The notes under the pieces are model-generated. The model searched no databases. It was given only the letters and a program-made list of their open reading frames with translations, and was not told the origin of the DNA. From Rostratula benghalensis (taxonomy: Eukaryota > Chordata > Aves > Charadriiformes > Rostratulidae), in NCBI GenBank assembly GCA_013399305.1, contig VXAI01000068.1, forward strand, positions 3,894,500 through 3,958,499: 64,000 nucleotides of DNA, written 5' to 3'. The position numbers were made by a program, and so were the translations under genes. Positions within the stretch are counted from its first letter, which is position 1, and every line of letters starts with the position of its first letter. This document shows positions 22,233 to 36,032 of this stretch, piece after piece.

Positions 22233-24232
22233 AGTGACTGTAAGATTGCAGATTCTGCAGAAGCTCAAGGGCAGCTAAAGGATATCACAGTGGAACAGCA
22301 CATTCACAGACAATGAGCTAATAAACTGGAATCCTACTACAGAGTCCAAACATATTACCAAGGGACAAAACCTTTACCTTTGTGGAAGGTCAACGGTTGG
22401 TTACAGTTTCCTGGAAGAACTTAGTTTTGCATAAGTGTAGGGTTAGTGCATGTTTGTTATGTTAAGCCTCACTGTTGGTTCTGTAAGTGGTTGCTCGTTT
22501 TTTAATTTAAATGCACATCTTTATTCATCTTTGCATAATGCACAACCTATCATAAGTATTATGGCCACTAATATTTTAAAAGGTGAGCTGCAACCTAACA
22601 CTTTACTGTAATGTTACAATAAGTGCAATTCTCTCTCTGTCTATTACACATAAGAAACCACGGAGATAATAAAGGGCACGATATTTTCTCTAATTTCTGC
22701 TCAAAGGGGATATATTGTCTAGTGGATCATATAACATTGGTATTGAAAAGGATTTTTTTCCCCATTTCAGCATTTACTATTATTATACTAGTAACCAATA
22801 AGGGAATTTTTGGTAGTGTACTCTTGGTCTTTATGTGTAAACCCAGGACTCCCTAAGCAGCATATCGTTCCGAGCCTGAAGATTGTTTTTTTCAAGATTT
22901 AATTAACAGCTGTATTTAAAACAATGTCTGCAATTGAAATCTTTCCCCAGTCCAAAATGTATCTATTGTTTCCTTAAAATATGTTTGGGTTGTGTTTTGG
23001 TATTGTTTATAGTAGTTAATAGTTTGCTGGTTACACTCTAATTTTAGAATATGCTACTTTGTCACATGTAAATTAGATACATAAATATTAAATTATAGTT
23101 TCAGATAAAGAAAATTTATTAACAATGTATAATGCCATTGAGTAATACTTTACTCCTCAAATGAAGACATATTTTGTATAGTCCATCTTCCTTTTCTTCC
23201 ATCTGATCTCAGATGTAATTCTAATGTTCATCGAGGTGGCCGCGTAGCTGGAACACTCCATTAGTTTTTATTCCAGGGACGCTCATTAAGTGTCTTGCAA
23301 CAGGATTTAGATTCAACAGCATCACGAAGAAATGAAATGTTTTTCATTCAAGGCAAAGGAAGCTCCTGACAAGTTAAATTTTATTATTTATTCAAAGGGT
23401 GAGCCCCTCATGCATCCATTTATTTGCCAAGGTGAATTACAGCAATAGGAATTGAAACTATGAAATAAACAAGGCAGCCTGTTTGGGTTCGCAGAATATT
23501 GACTCTGATCACTGAAATCAAGTACAGTGTTGACTTAATTTACGGTATCTTCCTGAAGGTATGTGAAAACTCTTGACAGATGCTGTGCCACTAACATGAG
23601 AATAGCTGTAGGTTTGATTATTTTTTTTTCTTTCTGGATCTATTCCAAATACTTCCCTACCCAATTAAGGTTTCATTTCTTGCAAGATTAAAAAGAAAGT
23701 AATTTTTTGAGGGTAACTTGTACTATTCAAGATGCGAAGTTCTGCATATTTTATGGAGAATGGGAATTCTTTTTAATGAAATGAAAAATCACCTGAAGCT
23801 TTTTACTCATTACTTTCTTCTGCAATATTTTCTTTCATGGTTAGCATTTTTTTTATGATGCAAATAATTAATTTGTCTGAAGGTGTGGTTTTATGGAACA
23901 CTGGAAAGTCTCTGTCTTTTAATGTTTAGTATTTATCTTGTTTTATTAGCAATGTTTAACTATTTTTCAACTAGTTTAATACAATTTTAATGTGCAATGA
24001 TATCTTGTCTGGGTTCCAGTGTCACCACAACGTATGGCGTACATATGGATAATATAGGTACATTACATATGTTTGGAGGCTACTCTGTGCACTATGATAA
24101 GACCATACAAAAAAAAAAAAGAAATTCAAACAAGGTTTTGCAAATCCTGTTTTCTACAGAGGAGCAGTGTTTTAAGGTCTTATATTGGCTGGGACTTCTA
24201 AATTGTGATTTTATAAATTACACCCATTACTT

Positions 24233-24238
24233 AATAAA
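24233..24238 (+). terminator. Distal poly(A) signal candidate
   Basis: AATAAA at 24233-24238, followed within about 30 bases by a GT/T-rich stretch (GGTTCTTTTCC). This would give a 3' UTR of about 2.1 kb, similar to my recollection of mammalian DPP10. Confidence 0.4.
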
Positions 24239-27200
24239 AGCTCACCTGAACCAGCTCACCTGGTTCTTTTCCTAACCAAACACGGTAAATGAGGTCCTAG
24301 TCTAGTTTAACTCAATGATATATTTTTCCCAATTGGAGCCAGATGCACACCAAGAAACCACAGCTGTGTGCAAACATGGAGCATCCTACATGGACTCAAC
24401 ATGCAGAGGCTACGTGAAAAGGTTAATTCAAAATGCACAGGCTCTTTTTCTGCAAGACACCCACTACGCATTTATATTTACTGTTTCACATATATAGCCT
24501 TTAGTTCCCTGCAAAAGAAAACAAGCAGTGCTTATATCATCTCAGCAACAGGATTATGCATGTGCTCAGGAAATACGTTATCTCAGATCTGTAGAACCCA
24601 CACCCTGCCTCCTCCTTTCCCCATAGAACTCCATTTCATGCACCCACTCCCTACTCTTTCTACCCCAGCATCTCACCTGCAATTGTGATCAATTTACCGG
24701 AATATGAAGGTGCCATGAAGACATGGCTTCTGTAAGAATGCTTTTGCCAGGACTGGTATGTTTTTAAAGTGTGTTATCTGAAATGCAAGTTATGCGTGTG
24801 TAAATGTGGTATGCTTTTAATGTTTTTATTATTTCTCATGCTGTCCTACAAATACAGGTATTTTTCTATAAATGTGTGTATGAGGATAACCATCAGACCC
24901 AGATTAATTGGTTTGACTGAGATTTTTATGTATAAGTTAGATTTGGACATTGCAAAAGTTATTTGCAGATACAGCCCCTGATTCTAGTTCAACTAAAGAA
25001 TTTGGTGCAAGGGGGCACACAGAGCTATCTCTCCTCTTGCAGACCAATTCAACTATTTCTTTCACTTCCAGAACAACAGAATATTGTTATCTGTCAAAAC
25101 CTACGTACATAACTAATGGCAATCACTCATTAATTACTCCATGTGATCTGTCGTATTGATCAAGAATTAGTACACTTTGCACAGAAATGCCATGAAAAGC
25201 ATAGATTTTTTTCGTAGCTTATCCATCATTAAGCAGTGTGATGACATTTTAGGCCTAAAAAATTACTGCTTGATTCAGCTGTCCTGAAAATATGACACTT
25301 ACTAGACTAGACCTATTAATTTATGGAAAGCTAGGGAATCAGCATATCCATTTACTGCTTGCTAGAGCTTATCTCTACCTTCTTGGTTTCCTCTGTCCTT
25401 ATTCTGCTTTTAGGACTTGCAAATCTATGAAACCTGGAGGTCATGTAGAAATTTCAATTATATTACAAAATCGAGAGTAAGTGTGTGTCAATTTGAATAT
25501 TTTTCCAGATCATTGAGTACAAAAAAGGCTGATTCGTTTAAATTCTTTTTTTTTTTAATCTTTTTACAGCAAGGACAGAATTGCTTATGGTCTGGATTGA
25601 TCAACATCTGCTATGATTTACTATAACCAACTGCTCATTGTGCCTGTGTTTTTGGCATATGTAGGTCTACCCGTGTCTGAAAATGATGATTGCCTGTGTT
25701 GTCTGAGCTCTGGCATTGGGTAGGAGTATGGAGTCAGTTACGTACATTTAGGTGAGAGACTGTGCCTTCTAAGACAGAAGGGCTTGTATTTGATCTGAAG
25801 CCAAAAATCCTCCATGGAAGCTTAGCAGTGTTGAGTGTTGACTCCTTTAATAAAACGTAGAGGATACAAGGTGTGACCCAGTATCCCTCCTTGCAAGTTT
25901 ATTAGAAGTTACGGAAGGAACTGAAGCACAAGAAAGATTGGCCCAAAGAGATTGAATACAAGTTTCTTTTGCACAGCCTAAAAAACACATAGGCAGGGTG
26001 CAGTGGTCCTAGCATTTTATATTTACTTCAAGTAACTCCTGCTGTCAGGTCAATTGCCTCTGGGGAAGGAAAAACCTCACCGGTATTGATTACTGGTGCA
26101 TCTTCTTCAAAACGTCTTTCAGTACCATTAAGATCACTCCTCTTTTTCCTTTGAAGGATTTCAAGAGTGCTTCAGACAATGGGGAACTCATGGGATGTGG
26201 CTAAGGAGAGTCACAATTTCCAAGGTGCCTGGAGCATTGAAAAGAAAAGAAAAGATTTTAAACTTCTATATCTGTTGCATTCCATATGTGACAGTCGAGA
26301 AGGAGCCTGGCTTCAAGGAGGTGGGTAGGTGAAAATCATTGATGATTCACTCGCCAGGGGGTAACACAAGATGCTTCCCACAAATCTACTGCCAAAATTT
26401 TATAGTGATAAGTAAAATAAATGACTGCTTTTTGATGCCTGAAAATTACAGTGCTGTTAGATGAAGCTGGTCAGCTATTTGGATAGAATTAAGGAAATTA
26501 AACCACCTGGGTGCACACAGTCTAAAGTTTCCATTAAACCTGGGACTAGACTTCTTGCCTGTGTAATTAGTCAAAAAATCCAATATCCTACCTTTACGTA
26601 AGCCTAACTCAACAACAACAAAATTGATTTAATAATGGCTTTAACCCATGAGGACACAAGTGATATCTACAATTCTTTTTAATTAAAATATCCCATAAAG
26701 TGCAAAAAGACTTTTTTGAGTTCATGACCAAAGGAAAAAAAAAAAAAAAAGCTTCTGATTGATAAGACCAGAAGAGGCAATTTGATTGGTAGGTAGATAC
26801 TCGGGAAATATTTCTCTAAGGAAAGTGATTAGAAAAACATTTGCTGTTAAAATGCACTTTGTGTCATACGTGAACTCAGCTGTCATGGTGCTTTTAAGAT
26901 AATTTCCATGTTGCTGATGTCCAGAGAGTTCAGGTGGGAAGCAGGTACCTGGATAGCTGCAGATGGCCTTTTCATTTCTCCGTGAAGGAGGTTCACATTC
27001 TGTGAGTTTAGTTCACTACAGTCCCCTTTGGATTCAGCACCAGTCTTGAGATTTTCAGAAGGTGAAGGAACACTGGAACAGGAATGCAATTGATAGGCAA
27101 AGGCAAGAAATTGTTACATCAGGAATAAGAAAAGAATTATATATTTTAAAATGACTAAGCACTGTGGTCATCTTGCTATTTTCCAATTAGGCAAAGGTAA

Positions 27201-28038
27201 GGGTGGGGAGGTTGGGCAAGGCACTCTGTGGTTGATTCAAATGCACTCCAGCTGAGAGACCAGCTGGCAGAAGTTAAAAACTCTGAGTGAAGAAATTAAA
27301 ATGTGGTTCATAGAAGGACTAGGACTTTCCCCTTCTGTCTTCATGTGAAGTAATATAAATAAGATGAGGTTTACTTCCTTTGGTAAGTTAATGAGTATTC
27401 ACTAATTATATCAGACACCAAATTTGTGGAGTTTCCTGAAGGGGGGCCTGGGGATGTGCTCATTACATTGCCTGGAGTGTCTAGGGAGTAAATGGTGGGA
27501 GAGGGCAAACCCTCCATTCCTTCACTCACTGTGTGCTTGGCAGGGAAAGAAACCTTGGTGGAAACCACAGAGGAGCTTTGTTGTGAACCAGCTGGAGGTA
27601 CAGAGTTGTGAGGGAGCTACTGCTTATCTAACTATTGATTGGTTATGGTTTTTTCCTCATTCTTTTCATTTTTTTTGATAATTATGTTTTTTCTCTGAGT
27701 TTTAAGAATCATCACAACTTTACATAAATCAAACTAGTTTCATGTTTTAACTGGATCAGTGTGTGTGAAAGCAAGTAGAAGCAATTGAAGATGCAGGAGG
27801 TGGGAGTGTTAAACTCTGCAAATGCAGCACACAGAAATCTGCGTGAAGCAGAAGAATAGGATGTCTGCAACACAGTATTAACAATAAATAGGTCTGATTG
27901 GAAGGAGGAAGCTTAGAAATTTCCAACAAAGAACATTTTGAATTTTCCTTGTATTCCAAACAGGGCAAAACTGAAGGAAGAAATAAGTAAACAAACTCAG
28001 GAAACCTTCAAGTCTGATTTAAATAAGATTTTAAATAC

Positions 28039-28060
28039 AAAAAAAAAAAAAAAAAAAAAA
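28039..28060. repeat. Poly(A) tract
   Basis: About 22 consecutive A bases. I could not identify a retroposed body upstream, so it is called only as a homopolymer. Confidence 0.8.
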
Positions 28061-28915
28061 TGAAGTAAAATGAAAATGCTCTTGAAAGAAAAAAAGTTGC
28101 TTCCACCCCCACCTCCCCAGCACTTATTTTAAAACAGGAAGAGACCAGCAATCTGCTGTCAAGCTGGTCTGTGACAAATCCAACCTGCTATTCTTTGGCA
28201 AAGCATCAAAGAAATGCTTTGGTGAGGAGAGGAACACAGTCCCTAAATGCAAACTGTTGTTGGATGTACTAAGCCGTAGTGGACTCTCAGTAAGGGATCT
28301 TCTTCTGAAGAGTTCAAAACCTCAAAAACCCTACTTGGAAGGTGGTAAAAGAGAACTCCAGCTGAACTGAGCTGTCCCTGGACAGAAGGCTGCCTCCTTC
28401 TCCCTTTTAAAAACAAAACAAAACAAAGCTTTGATTGGGATATTTGACAATTAAATCTCTGTTCAAAGATAAGGACTTATATTGTGAGTCAGGATTGCTC
28501 ATGGAAGATATTTCCAGATTGTTACTATTCTACAGTTAACTGTTAATATTATTATATGCACCAAAAGTGGGTAATGGGCATAGTTGACAGATATTTTGGC
28601 TCTTGCTGTATAATGGGAGCCTTGGCTGCCACCCCCTGTGTGTAACCATTTGTACCCACAACTGCTAACAGATGCAGTGCTAGAGACTGTGCTGAAGGTT
28701 TGCCAGTTCTTAAATTTTCCCCCTGTAAAACCACTATTTAAAAACTTTCTGGGTCTGCTGGTGGGAGGAGGTATGGCAGAGAAGGTCTGTGTATGGTCTT
28801 CTGTTCAGGTGAACACATCAATTCACTACTGCCTGCTGCCTTTCTCCTCCAGAAGAGCTGCTACCAGGCTCACAAGGATGTGCTGCACTAGGCAGTTCAA
28901 TAATTTATAAATGTT

Positions 28916-29013
28916 GGTTTTGAAACATGGTGATGGCAAGGCAGTGCATCATTTACATGTGATCGGTTTTGAAACATGGTGATGGCAAGGCAGTGCATCA
29001 TTTACATGTGATC
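28916..29013. repeat. Exact 49-bp tandem duplication
   Basis: Two adjacent identical 49-bp units, 28916-28964 and 28965-29013, each starting GGTTTTGAAACATGGTGATG and ending TACATGTGATC. There are no mismatches between units. Confidence 0.95.
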
Positions 29014-29919
29014 TTTAAGGCAGCAGAACCATCAGAGCTAAATGCGTGTTTTTGGAACACAGCTTCCATGCTTAAATGACATGCAGTGCTTTGACTAGCA
29101 ACATTGCTGTGGATACCTCCTATAAATATGGTGTATTTCAGGTTTATAAATGTTAACTTTTCGGTTGGACCTTCCATCTTCCCAAAGAAACCTCACCACT
29201 GCTGTGTTCAAAGACTTCTTTATGAGCAAGGAACAAACACCAGAACTTAGTGTATCAGCAATATGTACCTCCTCCTGGTCACAACACTTCCTTAGCACTG
29301 GGGACTGTGGTATCCTCACTTGGGTACAACCAGAGCTAGAGCAAATCTTGTCCACAGGAACAAAGTCCAAGAAAAGAGGGCTGTGATTGTGGAGGGGTCA
29401 TGGGCCTGGGCTGGTGGTGCCAGGAATGAGGAGCCCAGGGGAGCTTGGGCAGTTGCCTGTCCTCCCTCTGCCCCTTCCCTTCATTGGGCTGCTGCAGTAT
29501 CTGCTCTAGTGTCCTGGACACCACAAATTAAGCACCTCTACTTTTTCCCACCAGCTCCAAACACACCTTTTTGCTCTCTGCAGGCCGGTGTGCAGCACCT
29601 CTCTCTTGTGCGGTGATGTTGGGTCTGCTCCTGGGGCAGAGCCTCTGCTGGGACTTTCAGAGGTTCAGCAAAACCCTGGGCTGCGTAGCTCCCAGGGTTG
29701 ATGCTGCGTGCATGCCTGCCCTGAGCTTGTGAGATGCCTTCGTTACACGTGGGATGAGTCTGTTGCACGCTCTACTTCTGGAGGCGCAGACACTTGAGCT
29801 GTGCCTGAGGATCAGTCACTACAAGTAATGCCTTCCTGCCCACGTGGCACTTATCCTCTTTGACACGGCCCGTGGCATTTTGCCTTAATTGAATTTGTAA
29901 ACTTTCTGGGGTGGTTTGT

Positions 29920-29943
29920 ACACACACACACACACACACACAC
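29920..29943. repeat. (AC)n microsatellite
   Basis: Twelve uninterrupted AC units. Confidence 0.9.
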
Positions 29944-32900
29944 CGGGCATTGCTGTGTCTCACTTTGAATTGGTAGATACTGTAAATCTGTAGTAGCCCT
30001 GTGGGGTAACGATGTCCATCACATGTGTGAACAGGGTGGCAAATACTGCTGGTGCATGTTCTAGTTGTCCACTGTTGGACATAAAGTCCATAGCTTTTAC
30101 TCATTTATTCAGTTTTTATTGCCTTTAGAGAATGAAAATTGTGAATTTGTTATTGAAGGACTGTAAAATTGCAAATTTTACAGCAGTTGCCCCACAAGCA
30201 GTGTTCTTGCATATTTCCTGCATGAGGAGATCTTTCCATCTGAAGTGGGGCAGCGTAAAGAGTCCTCAGGTTCTGCTGGTAGGGACTTGTTTGTCAGCTG
30301 CTCGATACTGGAGAGGATGAACCACTCTTCATGTGCTTCACTCCTACCAAGGTGATGGATTAAGAGTGTCTGCCATATCTAGCCCCTTCAGTCCCTGAAA
30401 GATGGAAAAATAAAAAGCAAATCCAGCCTCTTCTGGTAGCTCAATTTAGAATTATGGTTTTGATGGGGAGAAAAAAGAAGAAAGGTAAAAATAAATGTAA
30501 AAATAATGTAAAAATAAATTGAGTGATAAGCATCTACTTTTTTGACAAAACGGTATCTTTTATACTTTAATCCATCTGCAAAGCTACCTTTGACTTTCAA
30601 TTAGCATTTTTCAGTGTATCAGTGCTGGTTAATCTGTAACTGTCATAGCACCCTGGGAAGGTAAGGCAGCATATGTCAGAAATACTGATATGCAAACTGC
30701 ATTATAAAATATGGCTAGCAATCAATTTGAAAGATTTAAGAGCACTTTTCTAGAGTCCTAGCTGAAGCTTGTAATTTCTACAGATAAATATTGTTGCTGC
30801 CGTAGAAGCCTTCACTTCTTCATCAATTTCTGATTTGGGTTTTTCTCAGTGGCAGACAGGGAGGGGGACAAAATACATGAGTTTATGTTACCTGGGGGCC
30901 AAGGAACTTTGTGTAACACACACTTATGATGTGTCACCACCCCAGTACTGGTTCCAGCTTCCATTAATTTAATTTTTTCTTGAACTAATTGTTCAAGCCA
31001 AGCAAGCTATATCATTAACCTGCACTTCATCCAGCTGCTGCAACAAACACTTTGTTTGTAGAAAAGAAAAACAACTTGAAGCCTGCTGAGAGATATTGTT
31101 ATATTTCTATATAACTTTATAAAAACATCTTGGTACTAATTTAAGGTATATACATTTTCTGAATATTAGTTTAAAAGGGGATGTCCAGAAGGAGTGGAAA
31201 CAGGTTTTCAGGTTTTTTTTCTTCCCTCCTTTATATCACTGGTCCAGGCTGCTTATTATGGATGCTGTGCTACATTGGTGTTTTGTGCCAATTAACCTGC
31301 CACCTTCTGTAAATGAAGCTTGTACAAATGTTGCCATGCGTGACCACCAAATGTCACCGCAGCTCAGCACGCGTAACAGAGAGTGGGCTGGTTTATGTTT
31401 TCTTTATTAGAGCATTAAATTGATTATTTATACATCGATTATTAGAGCAAGGTCATCAACTTAAGCTGTAATGAACTTGGTATTGAGCATAGTTTAAGAC
31501 TTGTCAAAGTACAAAAATATGTGTATGGCTAGACATTTCTGAATTGCAGGAATGTGAATGAGATGGAGAGATAAAACTGAAAGCTATTTGTGACATTTAA
31601 TGACCATATTAACATCCCTAGTAGTAAATGACAAGGTAATTAAGGTGGAAAAAATATTCCAACAAAAGTGGTTTAAGCAATTACAATAATGTCATGAAAG
31701 AAAAAGAACACATCCAACCTGAGAAGGGGGGGATCTTGTTTTGTCCAAGTAAGTTATTATTCAGATCATCAATGTCTCATTTAAATATCTCTGGCTGTAA
31801 TATAATATATGAACTGGCACAGATGACCGTTTTAAGAGATGCAGAGAATTATAAACTGCACTGAGTGATGCAGAATTGTATCTACAGTTGATGCAGGTGC
31901 CACAGATGCAGAATAGATTAACATGGATGAGAAGAAAAAAGAGAATGAGATTTTACATGGTTGCTGCTCTGCAGGAAATCTGTGCTGATTACTGCAGTAT
32001 CTAAACCCAAGCCTAAGGGGTTTATGTATAGAGATGAAGATTATACTTGATGTAATAGTATATTTATAACAACTATCAGTTTGCAGTCCAAAAGGCCGGA
32101 TGATCTTGTAGCAAAGCTGATTACTGAGAAGTAAGAGATATGGAGATCTGACACTGTGTTGTGATGTCTTTAAATGAAAATATGGAGAAGCTCCCGCATC
32201 ACAATATTTGCTCTATCTTGATTTTCCAGTTAATTCTGGGCATAATATATCCCTGTAATATAGAAGTACAGGACATAGCGTGCCCAGGTACCAGGATAAG
32301 ATAACGGAAGTGAAACCAGAAAGATGTCTTCAAAGTGATATATCTCCTCTTGTGAAAAAGGAGCAAAAATCTGGACAGTGCAGCTTCTAGATGGGGACTC
32401 TGAAAACATCAGCACTTTTCATTTTTTCAGAGCATAAGACACACTTCTGTTCCATTCTGCATGCCGCTAATCACTTATTGTGAAGGAAGAAGTGATAAAC
32501 CTGCCCTGTACTTGCTTCCAAGGGACCAAGCCCCAAAATACAAAGTTGTAGAAGAGGTAGAACTGAAATGCTGGCATTAAAAATGGATTAGAGGAGCGAA
32601 GGTAAGGTGTGCAACTAATTATGAGGGGGCAACAGTGCCTTGACTATCAGAAAGAAGGATTGGAAATCCTGTGTTAATACCTGGATGAAAAAGCCAAGTG
32701 GGCAGACTGAATACACAAATAAGCCAGCTGTGGCAGCTGTTTTCCCCTTCTATTACCCAACTTTCAACAGCTTGTCCTTTGAAAAACAGCAAGTTAACTG
32801 AAGTCAAAGTCAGTGTTTAATGCTGTAGGGATTCAAAAATGCAGAGTGGGTGCCCCAGACATCTTGATCTCTTGATTTAAAGCTGGGACCCAAGTCAGGC

Positions 32901-35853
32901 AGCACAACATCAGCTACGTAGGTGGGAAGCACGTCTAAAAGCCAAATAGCCTTCTCTTAATTTGTTTTTTCTATGATTTATGTGCTAAAAAAAAAAAAGT
33001 CCTCCAAGGAACCAGGGGGACTTTGTTCCTACGTTGCTTTAAAATTTGCATCTCAGAGGTTTATTTTATATAATGTTGATACCACGGGGCTCATTCAGAG
33101 CTTACTTCCTGCCCTTGGTATCCATAAATTCATGGATTGGACCTGGGCAGGTCCCATGATAGTCCTCTCTGTACCAAGACGAAGATGCTTCCTCAGCCCA
33201 TGGGAAACAGTTTCATGGTCAGGACCCACAGTTTCCTGCATTATTCACAAATGCCCTGTTCATCCAAACCACGCTGGTTCCTCTGCTCCTTGGATTCCTC
33301 TGTGAGAATGTGCACGATGATACTGTCTTATCTTCTCTTTTTTCATCACATGCCGTTTTGTCTTGTAGCTCTGGAACAAGATTACCTCTTGCTAAATAGC
33401 TGCAAAAATATTTAGGAGTTGTTTATCCTACTCCCCTCCCCAACAGTCCCCTTTCTCAGATTTCTTTCTGTACTTTTACTATTCTGTTATTTGACCTGCA
33501 TGTTTTTCCATTAACATGCATCCTACTCCTTTTCAGACAGACAGAAATCTTTATCTTTATGAGTGAAAGCATTTTCACAAATTTTGTCAAAAGAATCTGG
33601 CTAAAAGCAAGCTTCTAACTTTCTCCAGGTGAATGCAATAACACTTTATTGCACAACTCAAAATGCCTACAACATGAAACTAAAATTCTGCTGGAGATCA
33701 TAAACGGTAAAGTCTCTGCTTTTATGAAGAAGTACAGTGCCCAAAGGAAAATATCCAGAGAATTGGCCTGTTCTGTTCCTCCTCCCTACCTGCACACATA
33801 TGCTCCTTTTGTCCTTCAGAACCAGAGAGGACTCTGACATTAGCTCCTTAACCTGTTACGGTGCAAGAAATATATAGTACAAATTCTTCTGATGGCTAAT
33901 TCAGGAGAGAGATAATCTCATAACTTAATATGTTTTTATAGTAATTAGTTGACAAAAATGCAAAAACCATCAAGGCTAAATTTATCTCAATATAATTGCA
34001 CTGAAAACACATTCAAGGAATAGATTATCCCGCTTAACTGATTTTCTTGACATCTTTGCAGTTGGATTTCTGCACGTTCATAAAGCTGGACTTCCAAGTC
34101 TCTCATTCAGCATGACACTGAAATTTAGAGCAGCTAATGGGAGGATTGTGGGATTTGCCTTCTCGTTCCCTGTCTGTTAACCCAACTTAGCACCATGGTC
34201 ATCCATGCTACTCCCCACCATCAGGTCTGTAGCAGTGATGTTTTAGCAAGCATAAATCCTGCTATGCCTGAGGTAGGTGGCTTTATAAGACGTCTTGTAA
34301 CGGTGATGGTGATTCTCAAAGGGCTGTATTGAGAGCCCCAAGAAGTCAGCAGGTACCTTTCAGCTGCCTTCAGAACATTTGGGTTCAGATCTGTCCTGCT
34401 CTCTCATCCTAATATCTCCTCCCAGGCCTGGTGCAGGTTGCACCTGACAACCCAGGAGGAACTACATTCATCTTATTACAAAATCCTACAGAGCTCTTTA
34501 TTTTCTTTGAGTGGAGAAAGTCACCTATTATATTTAGTAAGGTACTTTTTCCATCATCTGAATGTGCTGGAAGAGACTAGAGGTGGACACAGTATTGTCC
34601 TCTCACTGCAGATACTTCAAGTGAGACAATAACTTATGTGGCTTATTCTCTCCTGGAAGTGGATAGATCTCTCTGCTGCACACTATGCACAAGATCTTTC
34701 TGCCAGAATGAAAACATATGAAGTGTGGAAATGCAGGTCTTGCTACCCATTTGTAAATAACCTCTCTAAAGAGGAACGATAAGCGTTATTAGGGTTTGAG
34801 TCAATATTTAGGAGGTTTGTCTGACTTGTGTTACCAGTCTCCCTAATCCATCTCTGCCCATAGTGAAGCACAGCTTTTCCAGCCTGAAAGACCAAGCTAC
34901 TGTATCCAGTGAAATTGCCAAGATAATTTAGCTTGGAAAAACAGAGTTTACAACATAAATTTCCAAATATATCACAAAATTACTATTGATGTTTTATATT
35001 ATAACACAGTAAGAAGAGCACCTAAATACCAGGATTTCTGTTTGACAGTATGTGAAGGTGAGGAATAGGCACACAGTGCTGTGAACAAGCACAAAAATAG
35101 GGGAGAGATTTATTTACCTAAAACACTTAACTCTAATGTATTGGCATATGACCTATTTATACTGTATCAACGGAGGTTTTGGTGGGGCCAGGGCAAAAGG
35201 ATTAAGCAAAATAAACTGTCTACATTGTACATATGGTTAAATAATTATTTGTATTGTTTCTTAGAGCATTTATGGTCAGCAGAAATGCAGTGCAGTGCTG
35301 ATTGCACTCTGTTTTGTCAGAAAGTGGGAATAAAAAGCGGTAGAAAATCATCACTACCCAAACTACTTCCAGCTGAGCATCTCCTTCTGGGTGCTTGCTG
35401 AGACTGGGCTATGGGATGGAAGCTAAACCTGCTGATGTTGGTTTCTCCTGACTGATGACAAGATTGAGTGCTATTTCGAATAGTAAATGTTCTGCAGGAG
35501 ATGAGAAAGAAAAGAAAAACAAATGTAATGGTAATTTAGTGACCCAGAGAAAACTGTTTTCAGACAAAATATCCTTTTCTTTCAGTGACTGCAGCATTTC
35601 ATTCCATGTCTGATGTGGTTGCTGCCTGTTTCATTCCTCCTGGTTTTAACATCTTGTTTTGAAATTTTACTATAGACTCACTGGAACTGAAAAATAACTG
35701 CTAAACTTTCCTCCCTCCTGTTTACTGGTGAGGAATCAGGTCCTTTGTATTTCCATTTGCCATCCTGACAGGGTAGGTAGGACATGGCTAACTCACAGTG
35801 CTAGTTTCCCTCTTAACTTCTTTGATTTTTCCATCTTTGTTCTCTCCAACCTC

Positions 35854-35879
35854 TTTTTTTTTTTTTTTTTTTTTTTTTT
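35854..35879. repeat. Poly(T) tract
   Basis: Twenty-six T bases; it could be the tail of a minus-strand retroposon, but no body is recognised. Confidence 0.8.
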
Positions 35880-35964
35880 GTAAGAAACTGTATTTGCCAG
35901 CTCTCCTCTGTAGATGTGACCAGGAAGAATAATCAGGAGTGCAAATGCTTAAATTCTGTGGCAA

Positions 35965-36032
35965 TCATAGAATGGTCCAGGCCAGAAGAGACCTCTAAAG
36001 TTTGTCTAGTCTGACCTCCCTGCAGTCATTTC
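35965..36032 (-). repeat. CR1 3' end fragment, minus strand
   Basis: Begins TCATAGAATGGTCCAGGCCA and continues AGAAGAGACCTCTAAAG and TCTAGTCTGACCTCCCTG, the reverse complement of a CR1 tail. Short and diverged. Confidence 0.7.

Larger units (their letters stand above)
22170..24250 (+). other. DPP10: Probable DPP10 3' UTR
   Basis: AT-rich sequence directly after the stop codon, with no competing gene. AATAAA signals occur at 22215, 22227, 22320, 22668, 23464 and 24233. T-rich stretches and ATTTA motifs, for example around 23380-23392, fit a long regulated 3' UTR. The distal limit at about 24250 is an inference from the last AATAAA, not a mapped end. Confidence 0.55.
24251..35964. other. Intergenic, gene-free
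   Basis: About 11.7 kb of AT-rich sequence without a supportable gene. Open frames are at most 110 codons, with no domain signature and on both strands. It contains the 49-bp duplication, AC and A tracts, and AT-rich segments near 31400-31700 that may be conserved non-coding sequence. Confidence 0.7.

Noticed and set aside
24769..24981. Hydrophobic 70-codon frame resembling a membrane segment
   Set aside because: Hydrophobicity follows from T-rich codons; no conserved motif, Kozak context or neighbouring exon.
28039..28060. Poly(A) tract as the tail of a processed pseudogene or SINE
   Set aside because: No recognisable retroposon body, poly(A) signal or target-site duplication around it.
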